44,683 bases of DNA from an uncultured Pseudomonadota bacterium. GTDB lineage: Bacteria; Pseudomonadota; Gammaproteobacteria; Burkholderiales; Rhodocyclaceae. The notes under the pieces are model-generated. The model had not been told where the DNA came from, ran no database searches, and saw only the letters and a list, made by a program, of their open reading frames with translations. This document shows positions 1 to 8,803 of this stretch, one piece after another. Positions within the stretch are counted from its first letter, which is position 1. Every line of letters starts with the position of its first letter. The stretch spans positions 1 to 44,683 of the forward strand of contig CAMLHL010000016.1 of the NCBI GenBank assembly GCA_946479855.1, written 5' to 3'. The position numbers were made by a program, and so were the translations under genes.

Positions 1-238
1 GCTTGACGGCGGCGGTGTGGTAGGCGATGTCGGCGACGGTGACCGGCAGCGTCGTATCGTGGCCCTGGATGACATTGCCCAGCGAATCACCGATGAGCAG
101 CGTTTCGACGCCGGCGCCATCGAGCAGGCGGGCAAAACTGGCATCGTAGCAGGTGAACATGACGATCTTTTCGCGGGCGGCGTAGAGCCGGGCGAGGTCG
201 GCCTGGGTCAGGCGGCGGGTGATGCTTTGAGCAGACAT
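1..238 (-). CDS. panB: 3-methyl-2-oxobutanoate hydroxymethyltransferase, N-terminal part (runs off the window)
   Basis: The first 79 residues of PanB, which transfers a hydroxymethyl group from methylene-tetrahydrofolate to 2-oxoisovalerate in pantothenate synthesis, in the cytoplasm. Seen: [17 protein letters not shown] near residue 27, then [20 protein letters not shown], the metal- and ketoacid-binding segment typical of the family. The start ATG at 236-238 lies 9 bp after the stop of the DUF486 gene, so it is probably the last visible member of the pcnB-folK operon. The reading frame is open to the window edge; the usual length is about 265 residues, so two thirds of the gene is missing here. 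Confidence 0.93.
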   Translation of the reverse strand, partial: MSAQSITRRLTQADLARLYAAREKIVMFTCYDASFARLLDGAGVETLLIGDSLGNVIQGHDTTLPVTVADIAYHTAAVK

Positions 239-247
239 GGAGGCTTC

Positions 248-607
248 TTACGTCCGGAAGACGAAATAGACGGCGCCTAGGATACACAGAGCCGCCCACA
301 GGTAGTCAAGCTTCAGCGGCTGGTCCATGTAAATGACGACGAAGGGCACGAAGACGGCGAGGGTGATCACTTCCTGCAGGATCTTGAGCTGGCCGAGGTT
401 CATCTCGGTGTTGCCGATGCGGTTGGCCGGCACCTGGATCAGGTATTCGAACAGCGCGATGCCCCAGGAAATCAGTGCGGCGACCCACCACGGTTTTTCG
501 TTGAGGTGCTTGAGGTGCGAGTACCAGGCGAAGGTCATGAAGACGTTCGACAGGGCCAGCAGGCCGACGGTCTGCCAGAGGACCGGTAGGCCACTGAGGA
601 AATTCAC
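248..607 (-). CDS. DMT family inner-membrane protein (DUF486)
   Basis: A 119-residue hydrophobic protein with four predicted membrane helices. It matches the DUF486 group of small drug/metabolite-transporter-like proteins: FMTFAWYSHLKHL near residue 22, ISWGIALFEYLIQVPANRIG mid-protein, and a final LWAALCILGAVYFVF helix. Substrate unknown. I chose the GTG at 605-607, which overlaps the folK stop (GTGA), because it gives the full first helix; the next ATG would cut into that helix. It sits between folK and panB with overlaps or short gaps, so it is co-transcribed with folate and pantothenate genes, with no evident functional tie. Confidence 0.82.
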   Translation of the reverse strand: MNFLSGLPVLWQTVGLLALSNVFMTFAWYSHLKHLNEKPWWVAALISWGIALFEYLIQVPANRIGNTEMNLGQLKILQEVITLAVFVPFVVIYMDQPLKLDYLWAALCILGAVYFVFRT

Positions 608-1080
608 AGCCTGACGATGCCCTGGTTGGCGACCGCCGGCAGCCAGGCGGTTATGCTGCCGCGACCGGGGATGAGCAGTGTCGGCGCGATTTCGGCCAGC
701 GGATAAAGAACGAAGGCGCGCAGGTGCAGGCGGGGATGCGGCAGGGTCAGGCGCGGCAGATCGAGCCACTGATCGCCGTAGAGCAGCAGGTCGAGGTCGA
801 GCGTGCGCGGGCCGTTTCTTTCGGCACGGATACGGCCGAACCGTTGTTCGATTTCGAGCAGCTGGTCGAGCAGGGCTTCCGGGGCCAGCGTGGTTTCCAG
901 CTCGGCGACGGCATTGACGAACTCCGGCTGGTCGGTGATCCCGACCGGCGCCGTACGGTACAGCGATGAGCTATGGACGAGGCGGCTGTCCGGCAGGTTG
1001 GCCAGTGCCGCAAAGGCAGCGCGCACGGTGGCTGCCGGATCGCCAAGATTGGCCCCCAGCGCGACGTAAGTGGTATTCAT
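604..1080 (-). CDS. folK: 2-amino-4-hydroxy-6-hydroxymethyldihydropteridine pyrophosphokinase
   Basis: HPPK moves pyrophosphate from ATP to hydroxymethyl-dihydropterin in folate synthesis. The 158 residues match the family length. Seen: YVALGANLGDP at the start, SSLYRTAPVG near 40, QPEFVNAVAELET near 52, and the signature GPRTLDLDLLLYGD near 90 whose aspartates bind Mg-ATP, followed by LTLPHPRLHLRAFVLYPLAEIAP. Its ATG overlaps the stop of pcnB by 4 bp (ATGA), the usual pcnB-folK arrangement of proteobacteria, and its stop overlaps the next gene. Translational coupling is likely along this run. Confidence 0.96.
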   Translation of the reverse strand: MNTTYVALGANLGDPAATVRAAFAALANLPDSRLVHSSSLYRTAPVGITDQPEFVNAVAELETTLAPEALLDQLLEIEQRFGRIRAERNGPRTLDLDLLLYGDQWLDLPRLTLPHPRLHLRAFVLYPLAEIAPTLLIPGRGSITAWLPAVANQGIVRL

Positions 1081-2423
1081 TCGGCAGCCGCGCTACGGTC
1101 GACGTCCGAATTGGCCGGTTTTTTCTTGCGCCGGCGGCGCTTCTTGTCGCCCGCCTGTTCGGGTAGCAGCATGGCGGCACGCTGCTCGCCGTCAACGTTC
1201 TGGAAGCGTGTCCACCAGTCGGCCACTTCCTGGTCGACTTCGCCGGATTCGGCGCGCAGGACCAGGAAATCGTAGCCGGCGCGGAAGCGCGGCTGTTCGA
1301 GCAGGCCGTAGGGGCGTTTGCCGGCGCGCTGTTCGAAACGCGGCTGCAGGGCCCAGATGTCCTTGATGTCGCCGGCGATACGCCGGGTGATGGCAAGCTT
1401 TTCACCCTGCACGTCGAGCACCGTGTCCATCGCCTGGTAGAGCGCCGGAATCTTGGCTTCGCCCTTGGCCTTGAGCTTCTCCCAGTGGGCCAGCACTTCA
1501 TGCCAGAGCAGGGTGGCGAACAGGAAACCGGGCGAGATGCCCTTGTTCTGGCGAACGCGGTTGTCGGTGTTGGCCAGCGAGAGCATGACGAACTTCTCGC
1601 CCAGCGGCTGTTCGAGGATGACATCGAGCAGCGGGAGCAGGCCGTGATGCAGGCCCTCGTCGCGCAACTGGGTGATGCATTTGACCGAATGCCCGGAGGT
1701 CAGCAGCTTGAGCATTTCGTCGAACAGGCGGGCGGCCGGCACGTTTTCGAGCAGGACGGCCATTTCGCGGATCGGTCGCTTCGCTTCCGGGTCGATCATC
1801 AGTCCGAGCTTGGCGGCGAGGCGGACGGCGCGCAGCATGCGCACCGGGTCTTCGCGGTAGCGGGTGCGCGGCTCGCCGATCATGCGCAGGGTCTTCTGCT
1901 TGAGGTCGCCGACGCCGTGGTGGTAGTCGATGACCGCCTCGGTGGCCGGGTCGTAGTACAGCGCGTTGGCGGTGAAATCGCGACGGGCGGCATCTTCGGC
2001 GTGGCTGCCGAAGACGTTGTCGTGCAGCACGCGGCCGTGCTCGTCGGTTTTCGTCTTTTCGTCGAGCATGCCGCGGAAAGTGGTCACTTCCAGCGTTTCC
2101 TGACCCATCATGACGTGCACGATCTGGAAGCGGCGGCCGATGATGCGCGAGCGGCGGAAGGCGCGGCGCACTTCTTCCGGCGTCGCGTCGGTGGCGATGT
2201 CGAAGTCCTTGGGCTCGGCGCCGATCAGCAGGTCGCGCACGGCGCCGCCGACGACGTAGGCCTTGAAGCCATGGCCCTGCAGGGTTTCGCAGACGCGCCG
2301 GCTGCCGCTGCTGAGGCGGTCGCGGGTGATGCCGTGGCTGGAGACGGGAATGACGGCCGGCTCATGCTTGCTGGCCTTGGGTTTCTTGCCGCTGAATACG
2401 CGGGAAATGAATTTGCGGATCAC
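1077..2423 (-). CDS. pcnB: Poly(A) polymerase I
   Basis: Adds 3' poly(A) tails to RNA and so promotes decay. The 448-residue protein has the class II nucleotidyltransferase head: YVVGGAVRDLLIG near residue 55, then DFDIATDATPEEVRRAF with the catalytic aspartates, RRDFTANALYYD, and the RYREDPVRMLRAVRLAAKLG neck. The tail is rich in Lys/Arg (KKRRRRKKK), as in PcnB, which separates it from CCA transferase. I place the start at the GTG at 2421-2423; no ATG is available before the conserved core. A short perfect hairpin (2439-2453) lies just upstream. The last residues are encoded by a copy-like stretch of the GTCGACCGYAGC motif discussed elsewhere. Confidence 0.93.
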   Translation of the reverse strand: MIRKFISRVFSGKKPKASKHEPAVIPVSSHGITRDRLSSGSRRVCETLQGHGFKAYVVGGAVRDLLIGAEPKDFDIATDATPEEVRRAFRRSRIIGRRFQIVHVMMGQETLEVTTFRGMLDEKTKTDEHGRVLHDNVFGSHAEDAARRDFTANALYYDPATEAVIDYHHGVGDLKQKTLRMIGEPRTRYREDPVRMLRAVRLAAKLGLMIDPEAKRPIREMAVLLENVPAARLFDEMLKLLTSGHSVKCITQLRDEGLHHGLLPLLDVILEQPLGEKFVMLSLANTDNRVRQNKGISPGFLFATLLWHEVLAHWEKLKAKGEAKIPALYQAMDTVLDVQGEKLAITRRIAGDIKDIWALQPRFEQRAGKRPYGLLEQPRFRAGYDFLVLRAESGEVDQEVADWWTRFQNVDGEQRAAMLLPEQAGDKKRRRRKKKPANSDVDRSAAAE

Positions 2424-2470
2424 TTGTACCGATCGAAGAGCGCCGGTGGCGCTGCGGAAAAAGGGGAATT

Positions 2471-3139
2471 CTACCGCAATGTAATGATTTTCCAGCCCAT
2501 TTGACCGGCATGGGCGCGCAGCTTGTCGTCCGGGTCGACGGCCACCGGCGTCGTCACCTTTTGCATCAGCGGCAGGTCGTTGTGCGAGTCGCTGTAAAAG
2601 TAGCTGTCGGCGAAGCTGCCCCACCACAGGCCCAGCGATTCCAGCCAGGCTTCGACGCGGGTGATCTTGCCGCCCTGGAAAGACGGCGTGCCGGTCGGCG
2701 TCCCGGAAAATGCCCCGTTTTCGAGGTCGACCGCGGCAATCGTGCCGATCAGGTGTGGAATGCCGAATTCGCGGGCGATCGGGCCGGTGACGAAGCTGTT
2801 GGTGGCGGTGACGATGGCGCACAGGTCGCCGGCCGCCAGGTGCTGCCGGACCAGGGCGCGCGACGGCTCGGTCATGATCGGGCGAATGTGGCGTTCGAGG
2901 TATTCGCGGTGCCAGGCATCGAGCTCGGCCCGTCGGTGGCGGGCCAGCGGCGCCAGCTGGAAGGCGAGGAATTCGTAGATGTCGAGCGTCCCGGCCTTGT
3001 ATTGCTCGTAGAAAAGGAGGTTCTTGGCTTCCTGCACTTCGCGGTCGACGACGCCCTTGGAAATAAGAAATTGCGCCCACTCGAAATCGGAATCGCCGGC
3101 GAGGAGGGTATTGTCGAGGTCAAAAAGGGCAAGGTTCAT
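2471..3139 (-). CDS. HAD-superfamily IB hydrolase (SerB/CicA-like phosphatase)
   Basis: A 222-residue cytoplasmic phosphatase of HAD subfamily IB. Seen: the nucleophile motif FDLDNTLLAGDSD at the N-terminus (first Asp nucleophile, second acid/base), the helical cap with EQYKAGTLDIYEFLAFQLAPL, motif II IVTATNSFVTGPIA near 115, and motif III SYFYSDSHNDLPLMQKVTTPVAVDPDDKL near 190. This pattern matches the HAD-IB proteins often found beside pcnB; substrates may be phosphoserine-like or phospholipid phosphates, not decidable here. It lies 47 bp before pcnB and is probably in the same operon. Confidence 0.88.
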   Translation of the reverse strand: MNLALFDLDNTLLAGDSDFEWAQFLISKGVVDREVQEAKNLLFYEQYKAGTLDIYEFLAFQLAPLARHRRAELDAWHREYLERHIRPIMTEPSRALVRQHLAAGDLCAIVTATNSFVTGPIAREFGIPHLIGTIAAVDLENGAFSGTPTGTPSFQGGKITRVEAWLESLGLWWGSFADSYFYSDSHNDLPLMQKVTTPVAVDPDDKLRAHAGQMGWKIITLR

Positions 3140-3177
3140 GTCGGTTCGTGGGCGAGTTGGTAAGGCCGGGGCGAAGT

Positions 3178-3882
3178 TTAGCGGGGCCGGCGCAGTTCGT
3201 TGAGCAGGTCGAGCTGGACTTCCTGGATTTCGATCATCCTTTCCCACTGGTGCGACAGCAGGTGGTCGATTTTTTCGTGCAGCTGGCGGATCTCCAGTTC
3301 GGCCTTCAGGTTGACCTGGTAGTCGTTGCGGGCGCGCAGGCGGTCTTTCGCTTCCTGGCGGTTCTGACTCATCATGATCACCGGTGCCTGAACGGCGGCC
3401 AGGCAGGAGAGCAGCAGATTGAGCAGGATAAACGGAAAGGGATCGACCGGCCGCCAGTAGAGGACCAGCGAGTTGATCATGATCCAGGCGGCGATGAAGA
3501 GGCCGAAGAGGATCAGAAAGCTCCAGCTGCCGCCGAAGGCGGCGATCCGGTCGGCCAGGCGTTCGCCGAGGTTCCATTTTTCCTCGTAATCGCTGTCGAC
3601 GTCGGCAGCCAGGATCTGGTGGGTTTGCAGACTGCGTACCACCTCTTGCTCCAGTTCGGACAGTTCGCCTTTTTCGGAAACGAGCAGGGTGTGGACGTAT
3701 TGCGCCCGATAGCGGGCCAGGTCGGGCTGGCAGATGCTGCTGGCCGGCGACCAGTCGGGGTACTCCCGGCGAATATTGCCGGCGATGTTTTCGCGGACCA
3801 GCGGTGCGGCGATCAGCTCACGGGCCGGGAAGGTCTTGCCGCAGACCTGGCAGGTGCCGGTAGGCGATTTGCTATGACTCAT
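3178..3882 (-). CDS. DUF1003 membrane protein with N-terminal cysteine motif
   Basis: A 234-residue protein. The N-terminus has CQVCGKTFPARELI, a possible metal-binding knuckle. Two membrane helices follow mid-protein (FLILFGLFIAAWIMINSLVL and FPFILLNLLLSCLAAVQAPVIM), then the DUF1003 signature MMSQNRQEAKDRLRARNDYQVNLKAELEIRQLHEK and a coiled-coil tail. The second of two in-frame ATGs (3880-3882) is preferred because GGGAG sits at a good distance before it. Function unknown; the family is widespread in proteobacteria. It sits 53 bp downstream of hda on the same strand. Confidence 0.88.
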   Translation of the reverse strand: MSHSKSPTGTCQVCGKTFPARELIAAPLVRENIAGNIRREYPDWSPASSICQPDLARYRAQYVHTLLVSEKGELSELEQEVVRSLQTHQILAADVDSDYEEKWNLGERLADRIAAFGGSWSFLILFGLFIAAWIMINSLVLYWRPVDPFPFILLNLLLSCLAAVQAPVIMMSQNRQEAKDRLRARNDYQVNLKAELEIRQLHEKIDHLLSHQWERMIEIQEVQLDLLNELRRPR

Positions 3883-3935
3883 GGACACTCCCATCCGGGC
3901 TAGGGGTTGCCGATCGCGTAGCAGACCGGCCGGTG

Positions 3936-4586
3936 TCAGGCATGGGGCGCCTGCAGTAGTTCGCGCAGCAGGGGCAGCGTGACGGCGCGCTTGTGTTCGA
4001 GGGTGTAGCGGTCGAGGGCGACGACGACGGAGGATAGCGTGCGCATGTCGCGCGGTGCGTGGCGCATCAGGTAGTCGATGATTTCCGGCGTCAGCTTGAG
4101 GGCGCGCTCCTTGGCCTGGGCGGCCAGCGCGGCGGCCTTTTCGGCATCGGACAGCGGTTGCAGGCGGCAGATCAGGCCGGAGCCGAGGCGGGTGCGCAGG
4201 TCTTCACGCAGCATCAGATGGGCCGGCGGCTGTGCCGCTGCGGTCAACAGCATGCCCGAGGCCATTTTCAGACGGTTGAAATGGTTGAACAGGGCGATCT
4301 GGCCGGTTTCGTCGAGGGCTTCGACATGGTCGACGGCCAGTTGCTCGGCGGTCGGGGCATTCTTCAGCGCGGGATCGTGCGCCGCATCGACATAGGCGAA
4401 GCCGCTTGCCTGCAGCAGATGCGAGCACCCCGAGCCGGCCTCGCCCCACAGGCAGAACGACGTGTCGGTGCGGGTTCCGGCTAGCCATTCGGTGAGCAGG
4501 GCCAGCGTTTCGGCATTGCCGCCGGCGACAAAATTGTCGAGGGTGGGCGGGCTTTCTGGCAGCAAATCGAGAATCAGCTGGCGCAT
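3936..4586 (-). CDS. hda: DnaA regulatory inactivator Hda
   Basis: Hda binds the beta sliding clamp and stimulates ATP hydrolysis by DnaA, preventing re-initiation. Seen: an N-terminal clamp-binding peptide QLILDLLP at residues 3-10, the degenerate AAA+ P-loop GEAGSGCSHLLQA near 48 (the usual lysine is absent, as is normal for Hda), a Walker B-like LAVDHVEAL near 84, and sensor segments LREDLRTRLGSGLICRLQPLSD. The 216-residue length is typical. It is divergent from purM, as in many betaproteobacteria, with 64 bp between the starts. Confidence 0.93.
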   Translation of the reverse strand: MRQLILDLLPESPPTLDNFVAGGNAETLALLTEWLAGTRTDTSFCLWGEAGSGCSHLLQASGFAYVDAAHDPALKNAPTAEQLAVDHVEALDETGQIALFNHFNRLKMASGMLLTAAAQPPAHLMLREDLRTRLGSGLICRLQPLSDAEKAAALAAQAKERALKLTPEIIDYLMRHAPRDMRTLSSVVVALDRYTLEHKRAVTLPLLRELLQAPHA

Positions 4587-4589
4587 CGG

Positions 4590-4625
4590 TTAAAATCTGG
4601 TTTTTTTCAAGGCGACGGATTTTAA
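4590..4625. promoter_or_regulatory. Divergent hda-purM intergenic region with inverted repeat
   Basis: The 64-bp gap between the two divergent starts holds an 8-bp inverted repeat, TTAAAATC at 4590-4597 and GATTTTAA at 4618-4625, around a T-tract. The AT-rich arms could be -10 elements facing each way or an operator. It does not resemble the PurR box of enterobacteria. No clear -35 was found. Confidence 0.4.
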
Positions 4626-4650
4626 CACCCGTCCAACCATCGGATTTGTC

Positions 4651-5662
<1,012 letters not shown>

Positions 5663-5691
<29 letters not shown>

Positions 5692-6304
5692 ATGGCTGCA
5701 GCGGGTCGCGGCACTTGCCGGCGGCCTGCTGTTGCTGAACGCTGCGCCGACGGTCTGGGCAGCGGGCGAGCAGAAGATATCGGCCAAGCCGGCACACGCC
5801 CGGCCAGCCAGGAAGGCGGCGCACCGCGTCGGGCGTCCGGCCTTGCCGGCATCGGAATTCGGGCCGGCCGACCTGATCGGTGACGAAGCCACCGGCCTGC
5901 ACGGCCAGGCCAGTTTCTACGGCCAGGATTTCCATGGGCGGAAAACATCGACCGGTGAGCGTTTCGATAGCCGCCAGTTCACCGCTGCCAGCAATCGTTT
6001 CCCGCCCGGTACCATGCTCGCCGTCCGCCGCGTGGACCGGGATCTGTGCGCCATCGTCAAGGTCAACGACCACATGCCCGGCAAACATCGCCGGCGCATC
6101 ATCGACGTTTCGCGCAGTGTCGCCGAATACCTCGATATGCTTCGCGCCGGGGTCGTTTTCGTGCGGGTCGCGCCGTTGCCTGCCGGCTGGCGGGACCTCG
6201 CCCCGGAAACCGCCTGCCTGGCGGCCTTCGAACCACAGCCGGCCGGCCGCTCCGACGGCCAACCGCCGAAAATGCCCGAATTCTTTTCCGGCAACGGCGG
6301 CTAG
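5663..6304 (+). CDS. RlpA-like septal ring protein with altered catalytic position
   Basis: A 213-residue exported protein: signal peptide ([15 protein letters not shown], cut near residue 33), a basic linker, then a double-psi beta-barrel: [22 protein letters not shown] (81-102), [21 protein letters not shown] and [17 protein letters not shown]. Family RlpA proteins are lytic transglycosylases acting on peptide-free septal glycan. Glu99 and Asp136 are kept, but the histidine normally in TAAH is Ser110. The spacing (11 and 26 residues) fits the active site as I recall it from Pseudomonas RlpA, so activity may be lost or changed. No lipobox cysteine and no SPOR domain. It begins inside the end of purM, suggesting translational coupling. 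Confidence 0.85.
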
Positions 6305-6305
6305 G

Positions 6306-6437
6306 GCGTCTGACGAGCGGCAGCAGATCGGCTGGGTCATCGACGGAGGCCTTGCTGCGCGGCACCGCCTTGCCGCTGTTCGTGGTCCCGACCGTCTATT
6401 CCTGCTGGCGGCCAGGAAGGCGTTGCTGGAAGATTGA
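6306..6437 (+). pseudogene. Remnant of an RND efflux transporter C-terminus
   Basis: About 130 bp after the rlpA-like stop read, with two compensating one-base shifts, as the end of an RND-type inner-membrane pump: RQQIGWVIDGG in one frame (6318-6350), LLRGTALPLFVVPTVYS in the next (6352-6402), then LLAARKALLED and a stop in the first frame (6405-6437). Functional pumps of this family end with a very similar helix, of the form QIGWVIVGGLLLGTLLTLFVVPTVYSLLARR. No start or upstream portion is present, so this is a decayed 3' fragment left by deletion. It has no coding role now. Confidence 0.65.
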
Positions 6438-6497
6438 TCCAGATGCTTGTGGTGTTGCTGCAAACACCCCAGAATCAATAAAAACCTGAGAAGGGAG

Positions 6498-7631
6498 ATG
6501 GATGTGGATGCCAGGCTGCGAGTTTTTATCGTCGATGATGATCCGGTCATGCTGGCGTTGCTGGCCGGCATTCTGGACAACGTCTGCGAATTTGAAACCT
6601 TCTCTTCGGCGGAGGCCTGTCTGGGCCGGCTGGCCGACGTCAAGCCCGACCTTTTCCTGCTGGATATCGAGATGCCGGAGATGGACGGTTATGGCCTCTG
6701 CCGACACCTGAAGGCTGACTGGGAAGTGCAGGACATCCCGGTCCTGTTCGTTTCCGGACACGACGACAGCGATACCCGACTGCTCTGCTACGAGGCCGGC
6801 GGCGACGATTTCATCCACAAGCCCTTCGATCCGGCCGAGTTGCTCGGCAAGCTCAAGGTGTCGAGCCGCATCCTGGCCGAGAAGAAAGCCCTCCGTGAAC
6901 AGGCCGGCTATGCCCAGCGGACGGCTATGGCCGCCATGGTCAGCATGGGGGAACTGGGGGTCGTCCTGCAGTTCCTCAGCAAATCCTTTGCCTGTAACAC
7001 GGTCGACGAACTGGCGACGGCGCTGGTCGATGCCATGCGCCAGTACGACCTGCAGGCGGCGGTGCAGATGCGCCTCGGCGACGAAGTGCTGTCATTAAGC
7101 CAGAACGGCCACGATGTGCCGCTCGAGGTCTCGGTGCTCAACCATGTCCGCCACAGCGGCCGCATCTTCCAGTTCAAGTCGCGTTGCGCCTTCAACTACG
7201 GGCGCGTCACGCTGATGGTCAATAACATGCCGCTGGAAGATGCCGAACGCTGTGGCCGTATTCGCGACAATGGCGCCTTGTTGGCCGAAGGCGCCGACGC
7301 CCGGCTCAAGGCCATCGAATCGGATTTGCTGGCGCAGCGCCGGCGGGCCGGTATCGAGGCGGCACTGCCGCGCCTTTACTCGACGCTCGATGGCGTCCAG
7401 AACAACTACCGGCGCAATTGCTTCGAGCTGACGCAGGTGATGATCGAATTTCAGGAAACGCTGGCCAAGGCTTTTGTCCATCTCGGGCTGATGGAAAAAC
7501 AGGAAGAGCAAGTCAGCAACATGGCCAACGACTTCATGCTGCGCGTCGTCGGTACGCAGGATGCCTCGCTGGAAATCATCGGCCAGCTGGAGCGGGTGGC
7601 CGACGATCTCAAGGTCTTGCTCAAGAGCTGA
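6498..7631 (+). CDS. Response regulator with unusual C-terminal sensory/output region
   Basis: A 377-residue cytoplasmic protein. Residues 8-125 are a CheY-like receiver: VDDD at 12-15, phosphoacceptor Asp56 in LLDIEMPEMDGYG, Ser86 in FVSG, and Lys108 in FIHKPF. The remaining 250 residues have no DNA-binding or GGDEF motif; they read as a GAF-like or adaptor region followed by helices (VMIEFQETLAKAFVHLGLMEKQEEQVSNM). AAGGGAG lies directly before the ATG at 6498; with that spacing the GTG two codons later (6504) could be used instead. No kinase is adjacent, so the partner is unknown; the FIST/kinase pair downstream is a candidate. Confidence 0.85.
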   Translation: MDVDARLRVFIVDDDPVMLALLAGILDNVCEFETFSSAEACLGRLADVKPDLFLLDIEMPEMDGYGLCRHLKADWEVQDIPVLFVSGHDDSDTRLLCYEAGGDDFIHKPFDPAELLGKLKVSSRILAEKKALREQAGYAQRTAMAAMVSMGELGVVLQFLSKSFACNTVDELATALVDAMRQYDLQAAVQMRLGDEVLSLSQNGHDVPLEVSVLNHVRHSGRIFQFKSRCAFNYGRVTLMVNNMPLEDAERCGRIRDNGALLAEGADARLKAIESDLLAQRRRAGIEAALPRLYSTLDGVQNNYRRNCFELTQVMIEFQETLAKAFVHLGLMEKQEEQVSNMANDFMLRVVGTQDASLEIIGQLERVADDLKVLLKS

Positions 7632-7635
7632 GCGC

Positions 7636-7681
7636 CCGGCACCGATGCCGGTTTTGGTCTTTTTTTCGGGTCGACCGTAGC
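7636..7681 (+). repeat. GTCGACCGYAGC intergenic element, copy 1 (likely terminator)
   Basis: Starts 5 bp after the response-regulator stop. A hairpin CCGGCA-CCGA-TGCCGG (7636-7651) is followed by TTTTGGTCTTTTTTTCGG and the motif GTCGACCGTAGC (7670-7681). The hairpin plus T-run has the form of an intrinsic terminator for the response-regulator gene. The trailing 12-mer is not part of any standard terminator and recurs in this window. Confidence 0.7.
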
Positions 7682-7690
7682 GTTCGCCGG

Positions 7691-8659
7691 TCAGCGGACG
7701 GCCAACCCGGCTGAGCCGGCCGCCAGGAAGCGGGCGGTCCGTGTGGCAATCCGCTCGCTCAGCGCCGGGTCGAGACAGTCGAAATTCTCGGCGGTGAAGG
7801 AATTGGTCAGCCAGGTGATCTGCCGCTTGGCCAGCTGGCGGGTTGCAAAAATACCGCGCTCGCGCAGTTCCTGGCGCGAAATGATGCCTTCCTGGGCTTC
7901 CCAGGCTTGCCGGTAGCCGACGCAGCGCATGGATGGCAGGTTGGGATGCAGCGCATATTTCCGGCGCAGCATGGACAACTCGTCATCCAGCCCGGCTAGC
8001 AGCATTTCGTCAAAGCGGCGGGCGATGCGCTCGTGCAGCACGGCTCGCTGGGACGGCAGCAGGCCGATGCTGAGGAAATCGTAGGGCGGCTTCTGTTTCT
8101 CGCTTTCGGCGAGCAGTTCGGACATCGGGCGGCCGCTCAGCCGGCAGATTTCCAGGGCGCGCTGCAGGCGCTGGCTGTCGGTCGGATGCAGGCGGGCGGC
8201 GGTGGCCGGGTCGAGCCGGGCCAGCTTGGCGTGCATGGCCGGCCAGCCTTCGGCGGCGGCTTCGGCGTCGATCTCGGCGCGCAGGCCGGCATCGGCCTGC
8301 GGCAGGTCGGCCAGGCCGTGTAACAAGGCGCGGAAATAGAGCATGGTGCCGCCGACCAGCACGGGCACCTTGCCGGCGGCCGTGCTTTCAGCCATGGCCG
8401 CCAGTGCGTCGGCGCGGAAACGGGCCGCCGAATAGCTTTGCTCCGGTGTGATCAGGTCGATCAGCCGGTGCGGGTAGCGGGTCAGCGTGGCCCGATCCGG
8501 CTTGGCGGTGCCGACATCCATGTCGATGAAGACCTGCGCCGAATCGACGCTGATCAGTTCGATCGGGAAACGGTCGACCAGGGTCATGGCCGCCGCCGTC
8601 TTGCCTGAAGCGGTCGGGCCCATGATCAGGATGGCGGGGGGCAGGCGGGGCTGATTCAT
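7691..8659 (-). CDS. miaA: tRNA dimethylallyltransferase
   Basis: Transfers the dimethylallyl group to N6 of A37 in tRNAs reading U-starting codons. 322 residues. Seen: P-loop IMGPTASGKTAAAMTL near residue 11, ISVDSAQVFIDMDVGTAKP near 37 (catalytic Asp in SVDSAQV), the VGGTMLYFRALLHGLADLP segment, DSQRLQRALEICRLSGRPMSEL, MRCVGYRQAWE and TRQLAKRQITWL. ATG at 8657-8659. In many proteobacteria it adjoins mutL; here mutL lies 7 kb further on the same strand, with accessory genes between. Confidence 0.96.
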   Translation of the reverse strand: MNQPRLPPAILIMGPTASGKTAAAMTLVDRFPIELISVDSAQVFIDMDVGTAKPDRATLTRYPHRLIDLITPEQSYSAARFRADALAAMAESTAAGKVPVLVGGTMLYFRALLHGLADLPQADAGLRAEIDAEAAAEGWPAMHAKLARLDPATAARLHPTDSQRLQRALEICRLSGRPMSELLAESEKQKPPYDFLSIGLLPSQRAVLHERIARRFDEMLLAGLDDELSMLRRKYALHPNLPSMRCVGYRQAWEAQEGIISRQELRERGIFATRQLAKRQITWLTNSFTAENFDCLDPALSERIATRTARFLAAGSAGLAVR

Positions 8660-8697
8660 GGCGGCGAATGCTATCACGCCGGCTTCTGGCCGAAACC

Positions 8698-8714
8698 CCC
8701 GGCGGTGCGCCGGG
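8698..8714. other. Hairpin in the miaA/FIST divergent region
   Basis: A perfect inverted repeat CCCGGCG-GTG-CGCCGGG between the divergent starts of miaA and the FIST gene. No T-run follows on either strand. It may be an operator or a transcript structure; no further support. Confidence 0.4.
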
Positions 8715-8803
8715 ATGACTGGACAGCATGGCCGCAGCCCGGATAATCGGAGCGGCTGCGAGATTCGCACCGACAACGACCAAGCACAGCGCCCGGAGAC
8801 AAG

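Noticed and set aside
1092..1103. A sixth GTCGACCGTAGC match at the end of pcnB
   Set aside because: It is within codons of the pcnB tail and lacks the hairpin and T-run, so I do not count it as a copy, though it could be a captured one.
1077..3080. One 667-codon frame joining pcnB with the region of the HAD gene
   Set aside because: Upstream of the pcnB core it reads as Arg/Pro-rich noise, and the HAD phosphatase in another frame has all its motifs; pcnB starts near 2423.
3936..4586. Missing Walker A lysine in Hda as a sign of inactivity
   Set aside because: Hda proteins generally have a degenerate P-loop (E. coli Hda also lacks this lysine), so it is not unusual.
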